A DNA stretch of 64,000 nucleotides from Spirochaetaceae bacterium (GCA_020632655.1 JACKFD010000008.1:124001-188000), one strand, 5' to 3'. Shown: positions 46,226-56,180, counted from the stretch's first letter. Made by a program: numbers and translations. Notes: generated from the sequence alone by a model not told the origin.

Positions 46226-47233
46226 CCCCGACCCGAGGCGGGCCGCTCCGGGGGCGAGGAAGGCCGCCGCACCGCGCGCGACCACCCGCGTCGGATCCTC
46301 GGCGCAAACGACCACGAGCCCCGTCTCCTCGCGCAGCCGCTCGTCGAGGCCGTGCAGCAGCGCGCCGCCTCCGACCATCACGAGTCCGCGATCGCGAAGA
46401 TCCGACGCGAGCTCGGGGGGCGTGTCCTCGAGGCAGGCGCGCACGAGCCCGACGATTGCCGCGACGGGCCCCTCGAGCGCCTCGCGCACCTCCTCGGCGC
46501 CGATCCGCAGCGTCTTCGGCGTGCCCGAGATCAGGTCCCGCCCGCAGACCTCCATCGACTCGCCCGAGTCCGAGGGCCGCGCCGACCCGAGGCGTCGCTT
46601 GATCGCCTCCGCCGTCGGATCACCGATCAGCAGATTCAGCTTGCGCCGCACGAAGTCGCGCAGGGCGTCGTTCAGGACCGAAGCCCCGACGCGCGTCGTG
46701 CGCGCCGCGACGACGTGCGTGCCCGCCACGATGCCGACCTCGGTCGTGCCCGCGCCCAGGTCCAGGATGGCGTGCGCCGGCCCGCGATCCTGGGGCAGCT
46801 CGAGGCCACGCGCGGCAGCGAGCAGCTTGGGCACGAGTACCACCTCGCGCGCACCCGCACGCAAGACGCTCTCCTCGACCGCACGCCGCTCGACGTTCGT
46901 CAGGTCCCGCGGCACGGCGACCGCGATCCGCGGACGTCGCACGCGGCCGAGACCCGAAGCCCTGGGCAGGCGCAGACGGAGCATCGCGTCGACGCATTCG
47001 AGGTCCGCGATCGCACCCCCGCGGATGGGCGGCACCACGGCGATGTCGTCGCCCGTGCGGCCCACCAATCCGGCCGCCTCGGCCCCCGCGGCGACGACGC
47101 GTCCCGCCTCCCGGCCGACGCGCAGCACGGCGACGAGGGAAGGCTCCGAGCTCGTCACGTCCCGACCCCGGACGTGGACGCGGGTCGTCGAGCAGCCGAG
47201 GTCGATCGCGAGATCCTCACCCAGCATCCGCAT
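46202..47233 (-). CDS. MreB/Mbl-like rod-shape actin homologue
   Basis: A 343-residue actin-fold protein. Phosphate-1 loop: LAIDLGCSTTRVHVRG; phosphate-2: AILDLGAGTTEVGIVAGTHV; adenosine loop: VMVGGGALLHGLDERL. The order and the RNALDE-type connect helix fit MreB. Compared with canonical MreB the N-terminal amphipathic start is missing and the first strands are diverged, so this may be a paralogue. No mreC or mreD follows. ATG at 47233 has GGAG 7 bp upstream. Confidence 0.83.
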   Translation of the reverse strand: MRMLGEDLAIDLGCSTTRVHVRGRDVTSSEPSLVAVLRVGREAGRVVAAGAEAAGLVGRTGDDIAVVPPIRGGAIADLECVDAMLRLRLPRASGLGRVRRPRIAVAVPRDLTNVERRAVEESVLRAGAREVVLVPKLLAAARGLELPQDRGPAHAILDLGAGTTEVGIVAGTHVVAARTTRVGASVLNDALRDFVRRKLNLLIGDPTAEAIKRRLGSARPSDSGESMEVCGRDLISGTPKTLRIGAEEVREALEGPVAAIVGLVRACLEDTPPELASDLRDRGLVMVGGGALLHGLDERLREETGLVVVCAEDPTRVVARGAAAFLAPGAARLGSGLTSLDAR

Positions 47234-47384
47234 GGAAGCGCTCCAACCCTCGCCACGCGCCCCACCCACGCGATCCACGAGGTCCTGGTTCCACGCTGGC
47301 GTGGTGCAGAATGGGCCCAAGTGTCAAGAGCTGCCGGTGGACGCAGGTCGACCGGCAACGCGTGTGCAGCCCCCGAGCCGCAGC

Positions 47385-47574
47385 ACGCAATTGCGACGCA
47401 GCGGTCCCCGATCGCCCGGACCACGCAATTTCGAAGCCGCGGTCCCCGATCGCCCGGACCACTTGATTTCGAGGTCGCGGTCCCCGAGCGGCCGGGACGC
47501 GCAATTTCGAGGTCGCGGTCCCCGAGCGGCCGGGACGCGCAATTTCGAGGTCGCGGTCCCCGATCCGCCGGGAC
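47385..47574. repeat. 38-bp tandem repeat (minisatellite), five units
   Basis: GCGGTCCCC recurs at 47401, 47439, 47477, 47515 and 47553, an exact 38-bp period. Units carry GTCCC and GGGAC arms that can pair within a unit, and GCAATTTCGA between. The array lies in the 471-bp divergent spacer between the MreB-like gene and the SleB-like gene; the remainder of that spacer shows no gene. Confidence 0.93.
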
Positions 47575-47704
47575 GCGCTAGGCTGCCGCGGCTCCGGTCC
47601 CGACCCCGCCCCGCGCCGGGTCCTGGCAGGCCGGGCTCAAGACGAAGCCCCCCGACAGACCCCTGCAGCGTCGCCTCGGCGCAGCCGATGGACACGAGCG
47701 TCGC

Positions 47705-48322
47705 ATGGCGTCGAAGCCGCTTCGAATCACCGGATTCTTCCTGATCCCCCTCCTCGCGGGCCTGCTCGGCGCCTGCGCGTCACCGGTCCCGGGCGCGCGC
47801 TGGATCGCCGCGCGCGCCGTCGACGGGAGCGAGGCGTCGTACGAGGCGGTCGAGCTCGATGTGCCGGAAGAGACGGTGCCCGAATCGACCGGGGGGCCGC
47901 GCTACGAGGCGGCCTACGAGCCGAGCCCGCGCCCGGTCGATGCGCGACAGGCCCATTGCCTCGCGCTCTCGATGTACTGGGAGGCGAAGGGCGAGGGGCG
48001 CGAGGGCATGCGAGCGGTGGGGCACGTCGTGCTGAACCGCGTGGCGCATGCCGGCTTCCCGGACACGCCCTGCCAGGTGACGCAGGAGGGCGGCGAGCGA
48101 CCGCCGTGCCAGTTCTCCTGGTACTGTGACGGGCGGAGCGACCGGCCGCGCGAGCCCGGGCCCTATCGCGAATCCGAGCGGCTGGCCTTCGAGCTGCTCA
48201 GCGGGCGCCTCGAGGACACGACCGAAGGCGCCCTCTTCTACCACGCGACGCGCATCCGCGTCCCGTGGCGGGTGCCGCGCCAGCGAACCGTCACGATCGG
48301 TCGGCACGTCTTCTACAAATAG
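47705..48322 (+). CDS. SleB-type cell-wall hydrolase
   Basis: A 205-residue envelope protein. The N terminus has a signal ITGFFLIPLLAGLLGACASP with lipobox Cys. From residue 80 the SleB/CwlJ hydrolase domain follows: CLALSMYWEAKGEGREGMRA (catalytic Glu in YWEAKGE), VGHVVLNRVAHAGFPDTPC and FYHATRIRVPW. These lytic transglycosylase-like enzymes cleave glycan strands; in Gram-negatives they act in wall remodelling. It is divergent from the MreB paralogue, a neighbourhood that fits wall growth. Confidence 0.87.
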   Translation: MASKPLRITGFFLIPLLAGLLGACASPVPGARWIAARAVDGSEASYEAVELDVPEETVPESTGGPRYEAAYEPSPRPVDARQAHCLALSMYWEAKGEGREGMRAVGHVVLNRVAHAGFPDTPCQVTQEGGERPPCQFSWYCDGRSDRPREPGPYRESERLAFELLSGRLEDTTEGALFYHATRIRVPWRVPRQRTVTIGRHVFYK

Positions 48323-48404
48323 ATCCACCTCGTGGATCCACCCGACGCCGCCCGTCCGCATCGGACGCCGCGCCCGGGACGGCCGCGATCCGCGACGCGC
48401 CGGA

Positions 48405-49115
48405 TCAGTCGAGCTCGACCGTCCCCGAGACCTGCATCCGCAGCTCGCTCGTGCCGGCCTCGAGGACCGGCGCCGGCGCCGCCGCCTTCGAGAGCATGCG
48501 CGTCTCGGCGTAGTCCATCGCCACCCGCGGCGGGGCGCCGTGCGAGCCGCCGACCGAGAGCTCGACGAGCGACCAGCTCTTCGAGCCCATGCCCTTCGCG
48601 ACGAGCCCCGCCCGGGCACGGAAGGCCGCGAGCGCCTCCTCGATCAGCTCGTCCTCGAGTGCCTCACGCGTCTCGCGTCGGACGGAGAAGTCGATGCTCG
48701 AGAGCAGGACCGCATCGCTCTGCAGATCGCCGATCAGCCGCGCGAGCCGATCGACGTTGCCCGACTCGAGGCGCAGCTCCTGCTGCGCGCGCCAGCGCAC
48801 GATCCGACCGTCGTCGTAGACCGGATGCGTCACGTAGGCGCCACTGCGTACGTCGACGTCGGCGACACGCTTCGCCTGCGTCGTCGCCCGTGCCATCGCC
48901 TCGTTCACCGCCGCCGCGACCGCCGCCGGCTGCTGTCCCTCGGCCACGACCGAGAGACGCGCCGTCACCCAGTCGTTCGCGATCTCGCGCACGGCCTCGA
49001 CCTGGAAGGCGGCGCGATGGCGCGGGGTCTCGCCGACCTGGATCTGGGCCCCGGCGCGCGGTGCCCCGACGAGGGAGCCGGCCAGGACGACGACGAATAG
49101 CGACGCGAGCTTCAT
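48405..49115 (-). CDS. SIMPL-domain (DUF541) periplasmic protein
   Basis: A 236-residue exported protein. The signal peptide is MKLASLFVVVLAGSLVGAPR with cleavage after AGA. The body has the SIMPL domain: VAAAVNEAMARATTQAKRVA and YVTHPVYDDGRIVRWRAQQE, with VSGTVEL at the C terminus. Family members such as BP26/OmpR-like are periplasmic ring-forming proteins of uncertain role. It begins 89 bp from the left end of the insertion sequence, which now separates it from the cupin gene upstream. Confidence 0.85.
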   Translation of the reverse strand: MKLASLFVVVLAGSLVGAPRAGAQIQVGETPRHRAAFQVEAVREIANDWVTARLSVVAEGQQPAAVAAAVNEAMARATTQAKRVADVDVRSGAYVTHPVYDDGRIVRWRAQQELRLESGNVDRLARLIGDLQSDAVLLSSIDFSVRRETREALEDELIEEALAAFRARAGLVAKGMGSKSWSLVELSVGGSHGAPPRVAMDYAETRMLSKAAAPAPVLEAGTSELRMQVSGTVELD

Positions 49116-49195
49116 CTCGAACCTCCCCGCTCGCGACGCGATCGCCTTGCGCGGCGTAGGCGTCGGGAGCGCGCGCAGGCTAGCACCCCACGCCG

Positions 49196-49204
49196 CTCGC
49201 CTTG
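49196..49204. repeat. Target-site duplication, left copy
   Basis: CTCGCCTTG immediately outside the left inverted repeat of the insertion sequence, identical to 50440-50448. Confidence 0.85.
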
Positions 49205-50439
49205 GGACGTGGACCCAAGAATGCGCCCGGCATGCATCCTGCGATGCAGCCGGACATGTCCACATCGAGCCTCTCCCGCCGACCTCCCTTCTGCCCCCAT
49301 GCCGGCTGCGAATTCCATCTGGATCCAACCGGTTGGAAGTTCCACCGGAAGGGTTTCTACCACCGAGACCGCCCCCCACGGCGCGTCCAGCGGTACCGCT
49401 GTACCCATTGCCGCCGCTACTTCAGTTCACAGACGTTCTCCATCACCTACTGGCTCAGACGACCCGAACTCCTCGAGCCGATCTTCAAGAGCCTCGTCAG
49501 CTGCTCGGGCTTCCGTCAGATTGCGCGCAATCACGAGGTCTCCCACACGACCATCCGCCGCTTGAGCGACCGGCTCGGTCGCCACTGCCTGCTCTTCCAC
49601 GAGCGGCAGCGTCCCCATGTCTGCCCGACCGAGCCCCTCGTCCTCGACGGATTCCGCTCCTTCGAGCACAGCCAGTACTGGCCGATGGACCTGAACCTCG
49701 TGGTGGGCGGCGAGAGTCTCTTCGTCTACGGGTTCAACGATGCGGAGCTGCGGCGGAGCGGGACGATGCGGCCGGCTCAGGCCGTGAAGAGGGGCGTGCT
49801 GGAGAGGAAGTTCGGACGGCCGGATCCCCAGGCGACGCGGAAGCGGGTGGAGGAGCTGTTGCGACGCGTGGTGCCGCCGGGTGGGACCGTGGTGCTCCGG
49901 ACGGACGAGCACCAGGCGTATCCGCGGGCGATCCGGAGGCTACGGGATCGTCGGTTCCTGCATGAGCAGACGAGCTCGAAGGTGGCGCGGACGCCCGGGA
50001 ACCCGCTCTTCGCGGTGAACCTGTCGGATCTGCTGATCCGGCACTCGAGTGCGAATCACAAGCGGGAGACGATCGCGTTCTCGAAGCGGAGGCAGTCGGC
50101 GTTGTATCGACTGGCGATCTGGAGCGTGTGGCGGAACTACGTGAAGGATCGGTCGGAGAATCGGCGACGGGGCACGCCGGCAATGGGGCTGGGAATTGCC
50201 AAGCGGGCGCTACGGACCCGCGAGCTGCTCGAGCCGAGGCTCTTCCCGGGACGGGTCCGGTCGCTTCGGGGTTGGCTGGCGGAGTGCTACTTCGGGCGCA
50301 TCACGACGCGGGCGATCGAAACGAACGTGACGCACTCGAAGAAGTACGCCGCGTAGGGGCCGAGACGTCCGTTCGAAGGCCGTGGGCTCTTGAACGGGCC
50401 GATGCGCCGATCGACGGGCGCAATCAAGAGTCCACGTCA
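49205..50439. mobile_element. Complete insertion sequence (1235 bp) with 24-bp inverted ends
   Basis: Ends 49205-49228 and 50416-50439 are inverted repeats with 19 of 24 positions identical, beginning with (G/T)GACGTGGAC and ending with GCGCCC on the inside. A 9-bp duplication CTCGCCTTG flanks both. A single transposase gene fills the element. A zinc-finger DDE transposase and a 9-bp duplication suggest relation to the IS1/IS1595 groups. It lies between the cupin and SIMPL genes and breaks no gene. Confidence 0.9.
49232..50356 (+). CDS. IS transposase (zinc finger + DDE)
   Basis: A transposase of about 374 residues. The N-terminal zinc ribbon has FCPHAGCEFH and YRCTHCRRYF. A helix-turn-helix part follows (FRQIARNHEVSHTTIRRLSD). 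The DDE catalytic residues are plausibly in PLVLDGFRSFEH, VVLRTDEHQAYPR and HSSANHKRETIAFSKRR. Codon use (many CGG, GGG) differs from the neighbours, a sign of foreign origin. Several ATGs (49232, 49244, 49256) are possible; the first lies just inside the left inverted repeat. No frameshift is seen, so it may be active. Confidence 0.85.
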   Translation: MHPAMQPDMSTSSLSRRPPFCPHAGCEFHLDPTGWKFHRKGFYHRDRPPRRVQRYRCTHCRRYFSSQTFSITYWLRRPELLEPIFKSLVSCSGFRQIARNHEVSHTTIRRLSDRLGRHCLLFHERQRPHVCPTEPLVLDGFRSFEHSQYWPMDLNLVVGGESLFVYGFNDAELRRSGTMRPAQAVKRGVLERKFGRPDPQATRKRVEELLRRVVPPGGTVVLRTDEHQAYPRAIRRLRDRRFLHEQTSSKVARTPGNPLFAVNLSDLLIRHSSANHKRETIAFSKRRQSALYRLAIWSVWRNYVKDRSENRRRGTPAMGLGIAKRALRTRELLEPRLFPGRVRSLRGWLAECYFGRITTRAIETNVTHSKKYAA

Positions 50440-50448
50440 CTCGCCTTG
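50440..50448. repeat. Target-site duplication, right copy
   Basis: CTCGCCTTG just outside the right inverted repeat, identical to 49196-49204. Confidence 0.85.
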
Positions 50449-50471
50449 CGCGCGCCGCGCGAGCGATCCGG

Positions 50472-51179
50472 TCAGCCGCCTCGCAGGCTGGCCACGCCGC
50501 CGACCTTCACGTAGAGCAGACAGCCCGCGGCGCTGCGGGGTCGATGTCGCGCGCCGGGGGGCAGACGCAGCCAGCTGCCCGCGGCGTAGCGCCCCTGCTC
50601 GTCCTCGAGCTCGCCTTCGAGCACCAGCAGCTCGACGCCGGACGGGTACCTGCGCTCGGCGGGATCGGGCAGCACGCCGGCCGACCAGCGCTCGAGCCGG
50701 GTCGCGTCCGGGTGCGAGGTGGGCGCGTGCAGCGGGAGCCGCAGGAGGCCCGGCGCGTCCCCCTTCTCCCAGGCGGCATCGGGGGCACGGGTCTGGATCG
50801 CGACGTGCTCCCGATCCGATCCCGGCGCCTGCCGCAGCTTCACGAAGAGCAGACAGCCTGGCTCGGAGAAGGGGGCATGACGGAAGCCCTCCGGATTGAG
50901 CAGGTACGTGCCGGCCGGCCAGTCGCCGTGCTCGTCCGAGAAGACGCCTTCGAGCACGAGGATCTCCTCGCCCTCCGGATGGTCGTGCGCGGGGAAACGC
51001 GCGCCCGGGTCGTAGCGGACGATCGAGGTCACTTGTCCGGCCTCCGGCGGCCCGACGCGATGCAGCCGCTTGCGGAAGACGCTGGGACTCGGACTCGCCG
51101 ACCACTCGAGCGCGCGCGTATCGACGACGACGCGCGCCGAGAGGTCGCCATGCAACGCGGGCGCATCCGCGCCCGTCAT
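50472..51179 (-). CDS. ChrR-like double cupin protein
   Basis: A 235-residue protein with two cupin domains of the ChrR/COG3806 kind. Domain 1: [40 protein letters not shown]. Domain 2: [38 protein letters not shown]. The first cupin has H-x-H-x4-E metal ligands (HDHPEGEE); the second lacks the HxH. The anti-sigma zinc domain of true ChrR is absent. The start overlaps the DUF1348 stop as ATGA. It is the last gene of the sigma54-type operon; metal-dependent sensing or dioxygenase activity is possible. Confidence 0.83.
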   Translation of the reverse strand: MTGADAPALHGDLSARVVVDTRALEWSASPSPSVFRKRLHRVGPPEAGQVTSIVRYDPGARFPAHDHPEGEEILVLEGVFSDEHGDWPAGTYLLNPEGFRHAPFSEPGCLLFVKLRQAPGSDREHVAIQTRAPDAAWEKGDAPGLLRLPLHAPTSHPDATRLERWSAGVLPDPAERRYPSGVELLVLEGELEDEQGRYAAGSWLRLPPGARHRPRSAAGCLLYVKVGGVASLRGG

Positions 51180-51625
51180 CGGAGCGGTCTCGATGCGGGC
51201 GAGATCCGGCGCTCCTCGGGACGGATCGGTACGTCGTTCGCGCTCATGTCCCGCCGCATCATCAGCCCCTCGCCATCGAATTGCCAATGCTCGTTGCCAT
51301 GGGTGCGATAGTACCGACCCTCGGCGTCGTGCCACTCGTACTCGAAGCGGACCGAGATGCGGTCGCCCGTGAACGCCCAGAGCTCCTTCATCAACCGGTA
51401 GTCGAGCTCGTGCGCCCACTTGCGCCGCAGGAAGGCAACGATCGCCTCGCGCCCCCGGAAGAACTCCGTGCGATTGCGCCACTCCGAGTCGACGCTGTAG
51501 GCGAGCGCGACCCGTTCGGGATCGCGGCTGTTCCAGGCGTCTTCGGCCCGCTGGACCTTCTCCCGCGCCGACTCTGCCGTGAAGGGCGGCCGCAGCGCCA
51601 GCGTGCTCGTTCGTATCTTCGTCAT
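51176..51625 (-). CDS. DUF1348 / NTF2-like protein
   Basis: A 149-residue NTF2-fold protein of the DUF1348 (COG3558) family. Characteristic blocks: [40 protein letters not shown], then [20 protein letters not shown] and [19 protein letters not shown]. Function unknown; members are found next to stress oxidoreductases. GGGAGGAA precedes the ATG at 51625. The gene lies between the flavin reductase fusion (81-bp gap) and the cupin (ATGA overlap). Confidence 0.86.
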   Translation of the reverse strand: MTKIRTSTLALRPPFTAESAREKVQRAEDAWNSRDPERVALAYSVDSEWRNRTEFFRGREAIVAFLRRKWAHELDYRLMKELWAFTGDRISVRFEYEWHDAEGRYYRTHGNEHWQFDGEGLMMRRDMSANDVPIRPEERRISPASRPLR

Positions 51626-51706
51626 GCTCGTTCCTCCCGCGTGTCTCGTTGCATGGGTTCGCTCGTCGCGCGCGACGCCGATCGTCGCACGCAACGCTCG
51701 CGCCCC

Positions 51707-53428
51707 TCAGAACCGTTCGTAGGCGATCGCGTCGAGCGGGACGCCCCGGGCCAGCAGCCCCGACTCGAGATCCGCCAGGAATCCGGCCGGACCGCAGAGT
51801 CGGAAGCACGCGTCGAGGCCCGGCGCGAGACGCTCGAGCAGCGCGACGTCGATCCGCCCGACGGAGTCGTAGTCGCGACCGGGCGCGTCCTCGCGTCGCG
51901 GCGCGCTGTAGCGCACGTGCAGCCGCGCCTGGGGCAGCGCCGCGATGCGATGCCGCAGCTCGCGAGCGAGCGGATGACGCGCCCCGTCGCGCACGCCATG
52001 GACGAGGACGAGCGACCGCAACCCGCCCGCGTCCGCCGCTGCGTGCAGCATCGCCGCAAGCGGCGTGATGCCGATCCCCGCACCGACCAGACAGAGGGGC
52101 CGAGCCGACGTCGCCGTCTCCGCATCGAGCACGAAGTCTCCCGCCGGCGGCCGCACCCGCACCCGGTCCCCCTCCCGGATCGCGTCGTGCAGCCTGCGGG
52201 AGACGAGACCCCGGGCCTCGCGCTTGACCGAGATGCGCAGGGACGAGGCGCCCGGCGCATTCGAGATCGAGTAGCTCCGCCACGCGACGCCGCCCGCCCC
52301 GCCCAGCTCGACGCCGAGCGGGAGATGCTGCCCCGCCCGCCAGGCGAGCGAAGGCGGCGGCCCCTCTCCTTCGTCGACCGGCGCGAGATGGAAGGACACG
52401 ACGTCCTCGCTCTCGCGCTCGCGCCGGAGCACCTGCATCGTGCGCTCGACGTCTTCGCCCGGCACCCAGCGCAGGGCGACGCGGTCGACGGGCTCGACGA
52501 CCTCCTCGACCCGGAAGTCCACGAGTCGGCGCGCGCCGGGGAAGCGATCGGGATCCGGACTGCGCCAGTCGACGCGGGCCCGACCCGTGAGCTGCAGCAG
52601 CCGCCCCCGTTCGAAGTCGACGAAGAGCAGGCCGGCCCGATCGTCGAGCGCGAGATTGCCGAGCGAGTTGAAGTAGTCGTTGCCGGCGTAGTCGGGGAAG
52701 AGCAGCCGGCCTTCGTCCAGGACGTCGACGAAGCCCGGCGGACCGCCGCGATGGGACGCGTCCATCCCGAAGGACGGGCGATCACCGACGCCGCGATGGC
52801 CGGTCGCCAGGAAGAAGGTGTCGGCGGACCCGATCCAGCGACGCTGCGCGGGGGAGAGTTGCCGCGTGCGGTCGGCGCCCGCCCGCGGCGATCCGCGCCC
52901 ACTCGCGCCCTCCGGAGCGACGCCCGCGTCGTACACGGCACGCCGCGGCCGGATGTGCTGCGGGCAGTTGCCGAAGGTCTGATCGACCGCGAGCTCGAGC
53001 CCGCCGGCGCCCTGCCGGCGCACGCGTCCGTTCGCGCGATTGCGCCTTCGCGTGTGGCTCTCGATCCCGAGCAGGCCGACGTCCGATCCCGGACCGAATC
53101 CCGCGGCGAGTGCGTCGCCGCGCACGGGGCGCGACGCGATCGACAGGCTCCGCGCATCGTCGGCCCGGACGAAGCCCGGCCGCCCCGCGAGCAGCGTGGC
53201 GAAGGGTCGGCCCTGCTCGTCCCGCCCCGCCGCCACCACGAAGGGCAGCCCCGCGTAGAACTCTGCGTGCTCCGTCGGCAGATGGTCTCGGATCACCCGT
53301 CGCGCCCAGGGCGCGAGGCGATCCCGGACCTCGAGTCGCGACTGGATGCGAAGCTCGCCTTCATGGAAGGGCGAGTCCAGCCCCGCAACCGTGTGCGCCG
53401 CCCGCTTCGTCGCGCCCGCGCCCCTCAC
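51707..53428 (-). CDS. PNPOx-like / FAD-NAD(P) reductase fusion protein
   Basis: A 573-residue two-part enzyme. The first half is a pyridoxamine-phosphate-oxidase-like flavin fold (FHEGELRIQSRLEVRD; later GFVDVLDEGRLLFPDYAGND and RAGLLFVDFERG). The second half (about 335-573) is an FNR-type module with RSYSISNAPG (FAD), VGAGIGITPLAAML (NAD(P)) and FRLCGPAGFL. The ferredoxin [2Fe-2S] end found in some relatives is missing. It likely moves electrons from NAD(P)H to the PNPOx flavin and a small oxidant or nitro/NO-type substrate. GTG overlaps the GST stop as GTGA. Confidence 0.87.
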   Translation of the reverse strand: MRGAGATKRAAHTVAGLDSPFHEGELRIQSRLEVRDRLAPWARRVIRDHLPTEHAEFYAGLPFVVAAGRDEQGRPFATLLAGRPGFVRADDARSLSIASRPVRGDALAAGFGPGSDVGLLGIESHTRRRNRANGRVRRQGAGGLELAVDQTFGNCPQHIRPRRAVYDAGVAPEGASGRGSPRAGADRTRQLSPAQRRWIGSADTFFLATGHRGVGDRPSFGMDASHRGGPPGFVDVLDEGRLLFPDYAGNDYFNSLGNLALDDRAGLLFVDFERGRLLQLTGRARVDWRSPDPDRFPGARRLVDFRVEEVVEPVDRVALRWVPGEDVERTMQVLRRERESEDVVSFHLAPVDEGEGPPPSLAWRAGQHLPLGVELGGAGGVAWRSYSISNAPGASSLRISVKREARGLVSRRLHDAIREGDRVRVRPPAGDFVLDAETATSARPLCLVGAGIGITPLAAMLHAAADAGGLRSLVLVHGVRDGARHPLARELRHRIAALPQARLHVRYSAPRREDAPGRDYDSVGRIDVALLERLAPGLDACFRLCGPAGFLADLESGLLARGVPLDAIAYERF

Positions 53429-54039
53429 GCGGCCTCCGGCCGCAGCGGCGCCGGCTCGAAGCCCGGCAGCTTCTCCAGTCGCTCGAGCCAGCTCCGGACG
53501 CGCGGCCAGGCCTCGAGCGGGACGCCACCATCGGGTGCGAGTGCCACATAGCTGTAGCAGGCGACGTCCGCGATCGTCGGGTGCTCCGCCGCCAGCCAGA
53601 CCCGCCCCGCGAGATGCCCCTCGAGCCGATCGAAGAGCGTGCGCGCACGTTCCCGCGCCGCCTCGAGATCGCCTTCCGCGCCGAATAACACGATCAGTCG
53701 CGCCAGCGCGGGCCCGTCGGCGATCGCCGTGCTCGCGGTGGCCAGCCACTCCTGCACGCGGGCCTCCCCCTCGGCATCGACCGGCAGCCAGGCGCCGCGT
53801 CCGAACTTGCGCGCGAGGTAGACGAGGATCGCGCTCGAGTCGCGTACGACCGTCGCACCGTCGACGAGGACCGGAACCTGACGGAAGGGATTGAGGTCCT
53901 CGAAGGCGCGCGTGCGCTGCTCACCAGCGGCGAGGTCGACGGGGACGCGTTCGTAGTCGACGCCGAGCAGGGCGAGCAGGTTGCGGACCTTGTGGGCGTT
54001 GCCGGAGAGCGGGAAGTCGTAGAGTCGGATGCGGGCCAT
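53425..54039 (-). CDS. Glutathione S-transferase family protein
   Basis: A 204-residue GST. The thioredoxin-like domain begins MARIRLYDFPLSGNAHKVRN (catalytic Ser in PLSGNAHKV), with LNPFRQVPVLVDGATVVRDS as the glutathione loop. The helical part has VWLAAEHPTIADVACYSYVA. It is the first gene behind a sigma54-like promoter at 54103-54118 and overlaps the reductase fusion by 4 bp, so conjugation and reduction steps are coupled. Substrates may be electrophilic or oxidised compounds. Confidence 0.87.
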   Translation of the reverse strand: MARIRLYDFPLSGNAHKVRNLLALLGVDYERVPVDLAAGEQRTRAFEDLNPFRQVPVLVDGATVVRDSSAILVYLARKFGRGAWLPVDAEGEARVQEWLATASTAIADGPALARLIVLFGAEGDLEAARERARTLFDRLEGHLAGRVWLAAEHPTIADVACYSYVALAPDGGVPLEAWPRVRSWLERLEKLPGFEPAPLRPEAA

Positions 54040-54102
54040 GGTCGGGTCCTCCAGTTCGGGGGTCGTGCGGCGGGCGTCCTGCCCGCCGGCTACGAACCGT
54101 TG

Positions 54103-54118
54103 AGCAGGACGCGTGCCA
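54103..54118 (-). promoter_or_regulatory. Sigma54 (-24/-12) promoter of the GST operon
   Basis: Minus strand reads TGGCAC-N5-CTGCT; GG and GC are separated by the required 10 bp and only one base differs from TGGCAC-N5-TTGCW. The start point would be near 54092, about 53 bp before the GST ATG. A sigma54 activator gene is adjacent. Confidence 0.7.
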
Positions 54119-54185
54119 GCTCCCGGGCGCGCAGGAATTCCCTGCGATTCCAGCCACTTGACCCCGAATCCGCGCTCGCTGATCC

Positions 54186-54231
54186 GGCACGACATTTCGT
54201 CGGACGACGACTCCTCGTGCCATCGACACGA
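54186..54231. promoter_or_regulatory. Candidate activator-binding palindromes
   Basis: TCGTG-N7-CACGA at 54215-54231, CGTCG-GA-CGACG at 54198-54209, and GGCACGA at 54186-54192 paired with TCGTGCC at 54215-54221. The first lies about 130 bp upstream of the predicted sigma54 start point, the usual distance for enhancer sites, and just before the activator gene. Confidence 0.5.
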
Positions 54232-54253
54232 TTTTTCGTAGACTGCGACCCCG

Positions 54254-55873
<1,620 letters not shown>

Positions 55874-55890
55874 GTCGGGTGGAAGGGCGG

Positions 55891-55982
55891 TCTTCACCCG
55901 ATCGTCACGCGCCCCGGGCTACCCCTCCGCCTGTCCCGACGTCATATTCGGCTGATCGAATATGACGCCCGACGCCCTCTTC
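55891..55982 (+). repeat. Duplicated ars promoter/operator segment, copy 1
   Basis: A 92-bp segment ungapped-alignable to 57923-58014 with about 78 identical positions. Identical blocks include TCTTCACCCGATCGTCAC, CCGGGCTACCCCTCCG and the outer arms of the palindrome. It now precedes a rhodanese remnant. Confidence 0.9.
55943..55964. promoter_or_regulatory. ArsR-type operator, copy 1
   Basis: Inverted repeat with arms CATATTCG and CGAATATG around GCTGAT. The last three bases are the ATG of the rhodanese remnant. Same arms as the arsR operator at 57975-57996. Confidence 0.7.
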
Positions 55983-56180
55983 ACCCACGACCTGCTCGCG
56001 GATCGGGTCGCGGAGCTCGGTCCGGCAAGGGGCCGCGAGATCGTCGTGTATTGCAAGTCGGGTCGCCGCGCCGGGATTGCGACCGACGTCCTGGGCGAAG
56101 CGGGCTTCACGCGCCTCCCCCCTCTCCGGCAACATGGACGGCTGGATCGCCGCGGGTCTGCCCCTGGACCAAGCCGCCCC
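55962..56180 (+). pseudogene. Truncated, frameshifted rhodanese (sulfurtransferase) remnant
   Basis: It starts with MTPDALF, the same first codons as arsR, and then continues as the C-terminal half of a rhodanese domain: GREIVVYCKSGRRAGIATDV with active-site Cys in YCKSGRR. The end of the domain, LSGNMDGWIAAGLPLDQ, is in another frame; one extra C in a run of six Cs near 56117-56122 explains the shift. The N-terminal half of the domain is missing. It looks like a fusion scar between an arsR 5' end and a rhodanese gene, or partly a sequencing error. Confidence 0.75.

Noticed and set aside
46202..47233. DnaK/Hsp70-like protein
   Set aside because: The size and the spacing of the phosphate and adenosine motifs match MreB, and the Hsp70 substrate-binding domain is absent.
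49116..50471. Genomic island or prophage boundary around the transposase
   Set aside because: The inverted ends and target duplication account for the whole foreign segment; no integrase, att site or phage genes are present.
50472..51179. ChrR anti-sigma factor
   Set aside because: Only the cupin part is present; the N-terminal zinc-binding anti-sigma domain is missing and no ECF sigma gene is adjacent.
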